Below are positions 6,091 through 13,660 of a stretch of DNA of 19,917 bases, piece after piece (within the stretch, counting starts at the first letter, position 1; every line of letters begins with the position of its first letter). The position numbers and the translations under genes were made by a program. The stretch comes from Pseudomonadota bacterium (lineage in GTDB: Bacteria > Pseudomonadota > Alphaproteobacteria > Rhodospirillales > 2-02-FULL-58-16). The stretch covers positions 1 to 19,917 of the forward strand of contig JADFTO010000015.1 in NCBI GenBank assembly GCA_022560215.1, given 5' to 3'. The notes below the pieces were generated by a model. It ran no database searches. It had not been told where the DNA came from and saw only the letters and a list, made by a program, of their open reading frames with translations.

Positions 6091-7788
6091 GTGACGAGTG
6101 AAGCAACACCTGTTGGCATGGCCCCCATGGCCAGGAAGGAATCCTGGTCATGGGTCAACGTGTGGAGCATCGGCACCGTTATGATCGCGGCGGCGGTGGC
6201 GGTGCCGATTGTCGCGGTCATCTTCATCGGCCTGACGCCCGGCGACGATATCTGGTCGCATCTGGCCTCCACCGTTCTGCCTTTATATATAAGCACCACG
6301 TTGCAGTTGATGATCGGCGTCGGGCTCGGCACCCTGATCATCGGCGTCGGCACCGCCTGGCTGGTCAGCACCTGCCGGTTCCCGGGCAAACGTCTCTTCG
6401 AATGGGCGATGTTGTTGCCGATGGCCATGCCGGCCTATGTGATCGCCTACGTCTACACCGACATTCTGGAATACGCCGGCCCGGTGCAGGGCCTGTTGCG
6501 CGACTTGTTCGGATGGACCATCAAACGGGAATACTGGTTCCCGGAAATCCGCTCGCTCGGCGGCGCCGTTTCGATGATGACGCTGGTTCTCTACCCTTAT
6601 GTCTATCTGCTGTCGCGCGCCGCCTTCATGGAACAATCGGTTTGCGTGCTGGAAGCCAGCCGGGTCCTGGGACGCGGCCCGTGGCGGAGCTTCTTCTCCG
6701 TCGCCCTGCCGCTGGCCAGGCCGGCCATCGTCATCGGCGTGTCGCTGGTGCTGATGGAAACGCTGAACGATTTCGGGACGGTGGATTTCTTCGCCGTCAG
6801 CACCTTCACCCTCGGCATCTATGACGTATGGTTGAACATGAACAACGTCGCCGGCGCGGCGCAGCTGGCCGGGCTGCTGCTTTTGTTCGTGGTCTTCCTG
6901 GTGCTGGCCGAACGGTTCGCCCGGCGCAAGCAACGCTTCCACCACACCACAACCAAATACAAGGCCTTGCCCGGATATGAACTGGAAGGCTGGGCTAGGC
7001 GCCTGGCGACCATCGGCTGCGCGCTGCCGGTGGTGTTCGGCTTCGTCCTGCCGGCGGCGGTGCTGGGCAGTTATGCCGTGATCCATTTCGAAGCCGCCGC
7101 CAATGCCGAAGTGCTTCGCTACGCCGGAAACAGCGTCCTGCTGTCGGCCCTGGCCGCGTTTCTTGCCGTCGCCATCGGCATTTTCATGGCCTACGGCGCG
7201 CGGCTTCGGAAGGAAAAGATCGTAACCTTCATGGCCCGGTTCGCCAGCCTGGGCTACGCCGTTCCCGGATCGGTCCTGGCCGTCGGCGTTTTAGTCAGCC
7301 TGGGCGGCCTGGACAACGGCATCGACGGGTTCATGCGGCAAAATTTCGGGGTTTCGACGGGGCTTCTGTTCAGCGGCACCATCGCCGCCGTGACCTTCGG
7401 TTACCTGGTCCGGTTCCTGGCCCTGTCCTTCGGCAGCGTCGAGGCCAGCCTTGCCAAGATCACCCCCAGCATGGACGGCGCCGCGGCCAGCCTGGGCCAC
7501 GGCCCGTTCAGCACACTCAGGCGCATCCATATTCCGCTGATCCGGGGCAGCATGCTGACGGCGGCCATGTTGGTCTTTGTCGATTGCATGAAGGAACTGC
7601 CGATGACGGTGATCCTGCGGCCGTTCAATTTTCACACCCTGGCGACCTATGTGCACCAATACGCGTCCGACGAACAGTTGGGCGAAGCGTCCCTGGCGGC
7701 GCTGGCCATCGTCGGATTTGGCATTTTGCCGGTTCTTGTGCTTAGCTTCGCCATAACCCGGTCCCGTCCGGGACATACTGGTGGATAA
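6091..7788 (+). CDS. fbpB: Fe(III) ABC transporter permease, two fused permease domains (FbpB type)
   Basis: A 565-residue inner-membrane protein with about twelve hydrophobic segments. It is built of two permease halves, each with the cytoplasmic loop that contacts the ATPase. The first loop is at residues 188-213 (EASRVLGRGPWRSFF, LPLARPAI) and the second at 462-485 (DGAAASLGHGPFSTLRRIHIPL). This double layout and length match FbpB/AfuB-type iron permeases. Start is GTG at 6091 with AAAAGG about a dozen bases upstream; ATG 6118 or 6127 are alternatives and change only the cytosolic N-terminus. Its last codons and stop form the left arm of a 47-bp palindrome. With its neighbours it makes a complete importer. 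Confidence 0.92.
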   Translation: MTSEATPVGMAPMARKESWSWVNVWSIGTVMIAAAVAVPIVAVIFIGLTPGDDIWSHLASTVLPLYISTTLQLMIGVGLGTLIIGVGTAWLVSTCRFPGKRLFEWAMLLPMAMPAYVIAYVYTDILEYAGPVQGLLRDLFGWTIKREYWFPEIRSLGGAVSMMTLVLYPYVYLLSRAAFMEQSVCVLEASRVLGRGPWRSFFSVALPLARPAIVIGVSLVLMETLNDFGTVDFFAVSTFTLGIYDVWLNMNNVAGAAQLAGLLLLFVVFLVLAERFARRKQRFHHTTTKYKALPGYELEGWARRLATIGCALPVVFGFVLPAAVLGSYAVIHFEAAANAEVLRYAGNSVLLSALAAFLAVAIGIFMAYGARLRKEKIVTFMARFASLGYAVPGSVLAVGVLVSLGGLDNGIDGFMRQNFGVSTGLLFSGTIAAVTFGYLVRFLALSFGSVEASLAKITPSMDGAAASLGHGPFSTLRRIHIPLIRGSMLTAAMLVFVDCMKELPMTVILRPFNFHTLATYVHQYASDEQLGEASLAALAIVGFGILPVLVLSFAITRSRPGHTGG

Positions 7789-7827
7789 AATCAAACTTAT
7801 GGGTACCATAAGTTGGATTTTATCCAC
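7781..7827. repeat. 47-bp near-perfect palindrome between permease and ATPase genes
   Basis: The outer arms are 12 bp (GTGGATAAAATC at 7781-7792; complement at 7816-7827). There is one mismatched pair, then inner arms of 9 bp (AACTTATGG; CCATAAGTT) around a three-base loop. It overlaps the permease stop codon and ends 18 bases before the ATPase start. It is AT-rich in a GC-rich operon and has no T tract. The 11-mer AGTGGATAAAA in its right arm (minus strand, 7828-7818) also stands at 6067-6077, just before the permease start. Confidence 0.9.
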
Positions 7828-7845
7828 TAAGGAAGATCAAGTGTC

Positions 7846-8967
7846 GTGAAGGGGCTACATATCATTGGTGTGTCCCACGCCTACGGGGACAATCAGGTTC
7901 TCGACGACGCGTCGCTGATGATCCCGGCCGGAGAGTTGGTTTGCCTGCTGGGGCCATCGGGGTCCGGCAAGACCACGCTGTTGCGTCTTGCCGCCGGTCT
8001 GGAACGATTGCATAAGGGACGGATCGTCATTGACGACGAGGTCGTCGCCGACCCTGAAATGCACGTGCCGCCCGAACACCGTGGCATCGGGCTGATGTTC
8101 CAGGATTATGCCCTGTTCCCGCACCTGAGCATCATCGACAACGTGACCTTCGGCCTGATCGGCCAACCCCAGGACCAGGCCCGCCGCCGGGCCATGGACA
8201 TGCTGGATCAAGTCGGCATGGCGCAGCACGCCACAAGCCATCCCCATATGTTGTCGGGTGGTCAGCAACAGCGCATCGCCCTCATCCGCGCGCTCGCCCC
8301 GAAACCGAAAGTCCTGCTGCTGGATGAGCCCTTCTCGGGCCTCGACACCAACATGCGCGGACAAATCCGCGAAGAGACGCTCACCGTCCTCAAGAGCAGC
8401 GGCGTCGCCACCTTGATGGTCACCCACGACCCCGAAGAAGCGATGTTCATGGCCGACCGGATCAAGATTCTGGGCTTCGGCGGCAGTATCCTCCAGTCCG
8501 GCCGGCCCCATGAAATCTATTACCACCCGAGGCACGAATTCGTCGCCAAGCTGTTTGGCCTGATGAACCGGTTCGAAGGCGTTGTCGAAGGCGGGTGCGT
8601 CGAAACCCCCTTGGGAAAGATCCCCGCCAAGGACCTTGGCGAAGGCCGGCCGGTCGAGGTTCTGATCCGTCCCGAAGGCGTGATGCTGGAAAGCGACAGT
8701 GACAACGGCACCCCCGTCGAGGTGATTTCCACCCACCTGCTGGGGCACGACAATATCGTCCGCGTGCGACTGTCGGACGAATCCGGGGCCAAAGAGGAAG
8801 AAAAAGAACTTTACGTCCGCATCCACCACACCTTCGAGCCCGAACTGAGCAAACGGATCACGGCGGGGGTCGATCCCGAATACGCCTTCATTTTCCCCAC
8901 GGACGATTTGGGTGGCATGGCCGGAGCCGGATACACGGTGTCGCCCCAACCCGAGGCGGCGGAATAA
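7846..8967 (+). CDS. fbpC: Fe(III) ABC transporter ATP-binding protein (FbpC type)
   Basis: A 373-residue ATPase with Walker A at residues 36-43 (GPSGSGKT), Q-loop Q86 and signature LSGGQ at 136-140. Walker B is at 156-162 (VLLLDEP), with the switch His at 194 (VTHDPEEA). From about residue 240 there is a TOBE-like C-terminal domain, as in iron, thiamine and sugar importers. It powers the permease encoded upstream. Start is GTG at 7846, preceded by AAGGAAG about ten bases away. The short gap upstream is filled by the palindrome, which may affect relative expression. No key residue is missing. Confidence 0.93.
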   Translation: MKGLHIIGVSHAYGDNQVLDDASLMIPAGELVCLLGPSGSGKTTLLRLAAGLERLHKGRIVIDDEVVADPEMHVPPEHRGIGLMFQDYALFPHLSIIDNVTFGLIGQPQDQARRRAMDMLDQVGMAQHATSHPHMLSGGQQQRIALIRALAPKPKVLLLDEPFSGLDTNMRGQIREETLTVLKSSGVATLMVTHDPEEAMFMADRIKILGFGGSILQSGRPHEIYYHPRHEFVAKLFGLMNRFEGVVEGGCVETPLGKIPAKDLGEGRPVEVLIRPEGVMLESDSDNGTPVEVISTHLLGHDNIVRVRLSDESGAKEEEKELYVRIHHTFEPELSKRITAGVDPEYAFIFPTDDLGGMAGAGYTVSPQPEAAE

Positions 8968-9023
8968 GCGGCCTTCCCGTGAGGTAGTGGATTCGCCTTA
9001 AATAGGGTATCAAGGGATTCGTT

Positions 9024-9049
9024 ATCATCTTACATCATCATCTTACATC
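9024..9049. repeat. Perfect tandem duplication of 13 bp
   Basis: ATCATCTTACATC occurs twice with no gap, between the ATPase gene and the hemerythrin gene. It could be a paired regulator site or a simple slippage product. No known motif was recognised. Confidence 0.9.
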
Positions 9050-9063
9050 GGCCCCGAAAGATC

Positions 9064-9116
9064 GACACCCGATATCAGGTGCTCGCGACTGGTGTCTTTA
9101 CGCTAGGTTCGAGCAC
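9064..9116 (+). promoter_or_regulatory. Possible pseudoknot-forming leader upstream of the hemerythrin gene
   Basis: Two interlocking inverted repeats are present. GACACC (9064-9069) pairs with GGTGTC (9091-9096). GTGCTCG (9079-9085) pairs with CGAGCAC (9110-9116). Their order is that of an H-type pseudoknot. It ends 56 bases before the start codon. No known riboswitch class was recognised, and two short repeats can arise by chance. Confidence 0.25.
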
Positions 9117-9172
9117 GGATCGACGGATAGAGGGGCTTCCTTTTTCGCCTCGTCCCATTGGAGAAAATGGAA

Positions 9173-9586
9173 ATGGTAGAGCTGACCCCGTCATTCATGT
9201 TGGAATACGAGTCCCTGGATAAGGATCATCAGCACCTCGCCGACATCGTCAACCAGATCATCAGGGCGATCGACGATGACGAGGCGGAGAAATGCGAAGG
9301 CCTGGTCGGCGAATTCGTTAAATCGGCCAAGGACCATTTCGCTAACGAGGAAACATTGCTGGTCAATGTCGGCTATCCCAACGTCAAGAAGCACCAGGAC
9401 CATCACAAGGGCCTGAACATCAAGATGGATCACATGATCGAATTCGCGAAAATGGCCGGGGAAAACCAGATGGCCCGTGACAGCCTGCGCAAGGAATTGG
9501 TCTTTTTCCTGATGGATGACGTCATCACCGCGGATATGGAGTTCAAGAACTTCATCGAAGAAAAGGCGAAAACGGACAAGGCCTGA
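9173..9586 (+). CDS. Bacteriohemerythrin-like protein with one His ligand replaced by Asp
   Basis: A 137-residue single-domain protein. Most diiron ligands of hemerythrin are in place: H19 (DKDHQHL), H55 and E59 (HFANEE), H74 and H78 (HQDHH), and D121 (ITADMEF). The His normally five residues before the last Asp (HIxxxD) is Asp here (DVITAD, residue 116). The protein may still bind two irons through a carboxylate, or bind iron or O2 differently. Family members carry or sense O2 or store iron in the cytosol. Start ATG 9173 is eight bases after GGAGA; a TTG at 9158 or ATG at 9167 in the same frame fit worse. It forms a single gene between the iron importer and the TPR gene. Confidence 0.88.
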   Translation: MVELTPSFMLEYESLDKDHQHLADIVNQIIRAIDDDEAEKCEGLVGEFVKSAKDHFANEETLLVNVGYPNVKKHQDHHKGLNIKMDHMIEFAKMAGENQMARDSLRKELVFFLMDDVITADMEFKNFIEEKAKTDKA

Positions 9587-9597
9587 TCGGCCGGGCC

Positions 9598-9621
9598 CGG
9601 GACAAGCCGCCCCCCGTCCCG
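9598..9621 (+). terminator. Weak hairpin after the hemerythrin gene
   Basis: CGGGAC and GTCCCG form a six-pair stem around a twelve-base loop, within a G/C-rich stretch that offers alternative pairings. No clean T tract follows, so factor-independent termination is doubtful. Confidence 0.25.
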
Positions 9622-9817
9622 AACCGTTGCAAGGGTCCCCCGGCCCGTCATGACATTATTCAAGGTCGGTTCTTTATTGCCCCCGGAGAGCGAATTTGTT
9701 TTTCCGTTCCGGCCAAACCCCCCTTATACAATCCGCATACCGGGTCTATGCTGGCTGTCGGGCGCGCGGCCCTAATCGGCTCCTTAAAGCCGCTCCGGGC
9801 ATCAACGAGAGATAAAA

Positions 9818-11737
9818 ATGTCCAAGGGATCTCAACTATTATCCGCCTCCATGGCCTTTGCCCTGGTTGGCGCCAGCGTCTATCTGGTGGCGGCATCCTG
9901 GGGCGATCCGGCCACCGCGCTCGACCTGTTGAGGGGACTCCTACCCGCAATCTTCGGCGCCGGCACCACCAACGTCCTGGCCGCGGTGGTTTTGGTTTTT
10001 ATCGCCATGTACGCCTTGCTTTTCAATAGGATGCGCCGGAACGAAAGCCTGATGGCGGCGCAGGACGCCGAACCCCGGGCCAGCGAACAGGCCGTCCGGG
10101 GCCTTCAATCGAGCCTCGACCAGGAAATCTCGGCCCACCGGGAATCGGAAAGCGCCCTGAAAGAAAGCTTGAAGGAACAGGAACGCCTGAAGGAAGAACT
10201 GCTTCAAACCACCGGCCACGAACGGCAGGTGGAGGAACTTCGCGAGGATGCCAGCGAATACAAGCGCGTCGCGGATTCTCTCGCCCAATCCAACCGCCAG
10301 TTGGAAGAAACCCTGAACGAGCTCCGGAACAAGGCCGCGGACGCCCTTCATATCGAGGAACGGGCAAAGGCCATGCATGATACGGCCGGGCGGGTCATGC
10401 GCGCCAAGGACGAATTTGTCGACAACGTCCTCAATGACTTGCGCACGCCCCTGGTCTCGATCATCGGGTTTTCCGACAGCATCCTGCAAAAGGCCCACGG
10501 CGATATCGGCAACGACCGGTACCAGGAATACGTGGAAAACATGCACAATCAGGCGACCCACCTGCTGGAATTGGTGGATGAAGCGCTCGGCAAAGAGGAC
10601 AAAGAAGAACCCGCCAGCGTGATCGACGACTTTATCGATGACGCGATCGGTTATGGGACCGGGGGGACAGAGGCGGAAATCACCAGCGCCCTGATCAACC
10701 CCAAGTACGCCGTCGCCCTTGCCCACTACGCCGGTTTTTCGGTACGCACCGGCAACGACCAGAAGCTGGCCGATGCGCTGTTTCAGCGCGCCATCGCCGC
10801 CGACCCCGGCAATGCCGTCATCCTCGGCAATTATTCCCTTTTCCGCTCAACCATCCGCGAAGACCACGAAAGGGTGGATGCGCTGTATCAACAAATTCTC
10901 GATGCCGACCCGGACAACGTCACGCTGATGCTGGGCTATGGGGTTTTCCTGTCGGATATCTGCAAGAAACACGAGCGGGCGGAAAAAGTCTTTCGCCATG
11001 CCATCGCGACCGCCCCGAACCATGCCCGCTGCCTGGGCATTTACGCCGGCTTCCTGACCCGCATCCGGGAAGACTTCGAACACGCCGAAACGCTCTATAA
11101 AAATGCCCTCGACGCCGACCAGGACAACGCCGGCCTGCTGGGCGATTATGCCCGGTTTTTATGGAAAATCCGCAACAACACAGAACAAGCGGCCGAGCTT
11201 TATCAGCGCGCCATAGAGGCCGACCCGGTCGCCCGCAAACCGCGCCTGGCCTACGCGGCGTTCCTTCTGTTCAATGGTCAAAAAGACGAGGGCATGCAGA
11301 TGCTGCTGCAGATCGCACCCGATTTATGGGGCGAGGACCTGTTGCAGGCTCGGTTCTATCAATACGCCTACGGACGGCGCGACAGCGAACGGGCCGAGGG
11401 CCTGAAACAGGTCCGCGACCTTCTTGAACGCAAGGTCGGGAGCCCGTCTTTCGACCCCACCGACGATGTCCGCTATATCGTCGATGCCGGCCATCCGGAA
11501 CCGGAGCTTCTGGGCATTCTGGGGCGCGTCATCGGCGGGCGCGAAAATATCGACGTCCTGGACCAGTACCAGGCGTGGCGGGCCTTTGAATCGATGAAGC
11601 CGAAGACACCCGAACCGGCGGCCGAAGCCCAGAAGAAAAAGAAGGCGAAAGGCGCGTCCAGATCATCGGCCAAGCCGAAGCGGGCCGGAAAGACCAAAAG
11701 GAAAAAGAAGGCCGCTAAAAGGCCGGCATCCAAATAA
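9818..11737 (+). CDS. Membrane-anchored TPR protein with degenerate histidine-kinase dimerisation segment
   Basis: A 639-residue protein. Two hydrophobic segments (about 8-27 and 50-68) anchor it. A long charged coiled coil follows (about 75-200). Next is a stretch like a HisKA H-box (AKDEFVDNVLNDLRTPL, then SIIGFSDSIL), in which the phospho-acceptor His of the usual HELRTPL is Asn at residue 206. There is no ATPase domain. From about residue 298 come five TPR units of 35 residues (starting near 298, 333, 368, 403 and 438) and a degenerate sixth. The last 35 residues are strongly Lys/Arg-rich (KKKKAKGASR, KRKKKAAKR). It looks like a signalling protein turned scaffold that can dimerise, bind partners by TPR and touch an acidic surface or nucleic acid. 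Role unknown. ATG 9818 follows GAGAG. Confidence 0.85.
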   Translation: MSKGSQLLSASMAFALVGASVYLVAASWGDPATALDLLRGLLPAIFGAGTTNVLAAVVLVFIAMYALLFNRMRRNESLMAAQDAEPRASEQAVRGLQSSLDQEISAHRESESALKESLKEQERLKEELLQTTGHERQVEELREDASEYKRVADSLAQSNRQLEETLNELRNKAADALHIEERAKAMHDTAGRVMRAKDEFVDNVLNDLRTPLVSIIGFSDSILQKAHGDIGNDRYQEYVENMHNQATHLLELVDEALGKEDKEEPASVIDDFIDDAIGYGTGGTEAEITSALINPKYAVALAHYAGFSVRTGNDQKLADALFQRAIAADPGNAVILGNYSLFRSTIREDHERVDALYQQILDADPDNVTLMLGYGVFLSDICKKHERAEKVFRHAIATAPNHARCLGIYAGFLTRIREDFEHAETLYKNALDADQDNAGLLGDYARFLWKIRNNTEQAAELYQRAIEADPVARKPRLAYAAFLLFNGQKDEGMQMLLQIAPDLWGEDLLQARFYQYAYGRRDSERAEGLKQVRDLLERKVGSPSFDPTDDVRYIVDAGHPEPELLGILGRVIGGRENIDVLDQYQAWRAFESMKPKTPEPAAEAQKKKKAKGASRSSAKPKRAGKTKRKKKAAKRPASK

Positions 11738-11778
11738 CCGGGGCGGGCGGCGCGGCGGGCGCGGCGGAAGATTGTTTC

Positions 11779-11810
11779 CCGGCGGGAGGGGCCGGTATTG
11801 CCTCCGCCGG
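11779..11810. terminator. Hairpin between convergent genes
   Basis: CCGGCGGGAGG (11779-11789) pairs with CCTCCGCCGG (11801-11810) with one bulged G, around an eleven-base loop. It lies between the stops of the TPR gene and the opposing gene, where a two-way terminator is expected. T tracts are poor on both sides. Confidence 0.4.
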
Positions 11811-12758
11811 TTACGGGCGTTTCGGGACCACGGGAATGCCCTTTACGCCCCGCAGGGGTAAGGTTTCGTCGCGGACCTCGTATTTATAGAACCGCCGTTC
11901 CAAAATCCGCATGCCTGCCTTGTAAGCTTCCTTATCATGGGCGCCGGTGGTGTCGAAGGCACGCACGAAAAACCGGCAGTCCTTGGCTTGCGACCAGGCA
12001 AAAATCTTGCCGGTCTGTACGAGGAACGCATTCGAGCCGATAAAGGTATCGAATTTCAGGCCCTTGATCGGCAGCGCCGCCTGATCCGCCGCCCGATGCG
12101 GAAGTTGCCTGTCCCTGACGACGAAACCGCCTTTCAGCAGGGCGACATCGAAAATATATTCCTGTTTCCTGGTTTGGGCGTTGACCCAACAGGGGGGTTT
12201 TTGCGCCACCAGATTCGCCCGTTCCATGACCCGCCGCAGGCTTTCGGCCATGACCCTGGTTTTCCTGATCTCTTGGTCTCGTTTTTCAAGCAGGCTGCTC
12301 AACTCTGTGATTTTGTCTCGAAGTCCGGACTGCGGCCCGTGGGATTCTTCGTATTCCACCAATTCGGTGGCGATTCCGATCAGTCTGTTGAGCGCGTGTT
12401 CCACGGTGTCTCTGATGCCGACTTCCTGCAATTCCCGCTTGATCGATTCCAGTGTCCTGGTCGCCCTGGCCAAGCGCTCGCGGTCCTGGCCGGGCGGCCT
12501 TTTTGCCATGGCTTGATCGATTGCCGTGACCAATCTGGTGGTATCTTCACCAAGATCATCGATCATCGCGGTCTGTTCCTCGATGAGCGCATCCTTGTCG
12601 GCCAGATTCTGCTCAAGGCCGCGAACCAGAACGAAGGCCAGCGCCGCCAGTGCCAACAGCACGGAAAATTGCAGCGCCACGCCGGCCTTGGACGCAAACA
12701 AGCCGCTTGCCCGGCGGGGCCGGTGAGCGGATTGCGTTGGTTGGTCGTCTTCGGTCAT
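11811..12758 (-). CDS. Single-pass membrane coiled-coil protein of unknown function
   Basis: A 315-residue protein. It has a short Arg-containing cytosolic N-terminus, one membrane helix (about 26-46), a coiled coil (about 50-185, for example ITELSSLLEKRDQEIRKTR), and a compact C-terminal domain from PPCW at 188-191. That domain includes QEYIFDVALLKGG, CRFFVRAFD (261-269) and RRFYKYEVRDETLP, and has two cysteines (190 and 261). The domain looks conserved, as if it were a defined family, but I do not recognise its function. Start ATG 12758 is well placed after GGGGAG; a longer frame to 12935 has no such site. It converges with the TPR gene and shares the anchor-plus-coiled-coil design. Confidence 0.75.
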   Translation of the reverse strand: MTEDDQPTQSAHRPRRASGLFASKAGVALQFSVLLALAALAFVLVRGLEQNLADKDALIEEQTAMIDDLGEDTTRLVTAIDQAMAKRPPGQDRERLARATRTLESIKRELQEVGIRDTVEHALNRLIGIATELVEYEESHGPQSGLRDKITELSSLLEKRDQEIRKTRVMAESLRRVMERANLVAQKPPCWVNAQTRKQEYIFDVALLKGGFVVRDRQLPHRAADQAALPIKGLKFDTFIGSNAFLVQTGKIFAWSQAKDCRFFVRAFDTTGAHDKEAYKAGMRILERRFYKYEVRDETLPLRGVKGIPVVPKRP

Positions 12759-12813
12759 TCGCTCCCCGTGGGGTTTTCGTCGTCGCGAGGTTTGGCGTCT
12801 TTCGGCGCCGATC

Positions 12814-12830
12814 ATATCAGGCCATGATAT
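12814..12830. promoter_or_regulatory. 17-bp inverted repeat upstream of the coiled-coil membrane protein gene
   Basis: ATATCA and TGATAT flank five bases (GGCCA). It lies 56 bases before the start codon of the minus-strand gene, a usual position for an operator. No family was recognised. Confidence 0.35.
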
Positions 12831-13015
12831 TCGCATATGGATATTAGGCAAAGAAAACACGCAACCGGTGTGACGTCGGATTGGAACCTCGCCTGCCAGG
12901 CGAAACCCGGGATCGGGATTGGCTCTGGAATACAACTATCCCGCCACCAGATCGTGGTTCTCGTCGGCTCGGCGGGTTGACGGTCTGCGCGTCCGTTTGA
13001 GGAGAGAGATAATTT

Positions 13016-13174
13016 TTGTGGCTGTCCTGGCCATTGTTCGAGCGCGACCCGGATAAGACGCCGACAATCCGCGGCATGGCGTTCAATGCGGATGCCGTAT
13101 CCCTGGCGAAGCTTCTCGACATCGGCAGGCGCCAGGCCTTCACTTTTCCTGAAACTAAAAAAGAAGCAGCGTGA
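13016..13174 (+). CDS. Small hypothetical protein with TTG start
   Basis: A 52-residue ORF begins at TTG 13016, nine bases after GGAGAG (13001-13006), and ends in TGA at 13172. The peptide (MWLSWPLFERDPDKTP..., then RGMAFNADAVSLAKLLDIGRR) has a balanced composition and a likely helix, unlike the frames around it. I recognise no family. It is followed 84 bases later by another small gene on the same strand. It could also be the remains of a longer gene. Confidence 0.4.
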   Translation: MWLSWPLFERDPDKTPTIRGMAFNADAVSLAKLLDIGRRQAFTFPETKKEAA

Positions 13175-13258
13175 TCGACGGCTGGGGTACACTGGTTCAC
13201 TTCCGAGACAATCTAGGGATGTCGATTTAAACATTCCGCAATGGACCAGGAGGTCAAA

Positions 13259-13492
13259 GTGTTTCCATTGTTACCGTTGGCCGTTGGCGGCACCGTTGCC
13301 GGAATTGGTTTTGCGGTAGGGAAGAAGCTCGCAGATACCTTTCTCATTCCCTGGACAACCGATGCGGCTGATCGTTTGAGACAATGCGGGGATAAATTTG
13401 CCGAAGAACGAAGGCAACGCCAGCTCGATGAGATTGACCCGGCACCTAAGAAAAAGGCGTCCAGGAGGTCGCGTCCGAGAAGTGCCGGATAA
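13259..13492 (+). CDS. Small membrane protein with Gly-rich helix and basic tail, unknown
   Basis: A 77-residue protein from GTG 13259, five bases after a near-perfect AGGAGG, which decides this start over the ATG at 13241. A hydrophobic, Gly-rich segment (residues 2-20, LAVGGTVAGIGFAVG) is followed by an amphipathic middle part. The end is Lys/Arg-rich (APKKKASRRSRPRSAG). The layout resembles small membrane tethers. It shares a basic tail with the large TPR protein upstream, but no family is recognised. It is the last accessory gene before the housekeeping block on the other strand. Confidence 0.6.
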   Translation: MFPLLPLAVGGTVAGIGFAVGKKLADTFLIPWTTDAADRLRQCGDKFAEERRQRQLDEIDPAPKKKASRRSRPRSAG

Positions 13493-13660
13493 GTTGGTTT
13501 GGGCAACATCGGCGCTCGAATTCGGTAACCTTTAGGTTGGTCGTTCGGATCGCCAGGCGGTGGGTGACGGGCATCCTCGGGTGTGCGATTCCCTGATGCA
13601 CGGCCACGGCCGTCTTGCCCGACGATTTGCGCAGGGCCGATATGCACAGGCTGTCGATGC

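Noticed and set aside
4908..6428. 506-residue minus-strand ORF
   Set aside because: Antisense to the iron-binding protein and permease genes, which have clear family motifs; shadow composition.
12759..12935. N-terminal extension of the coiled-coil membrane protein
   Set aside because: ATG 12758 has a strong GGGGAG site; the extension has none and covers a likely operator.
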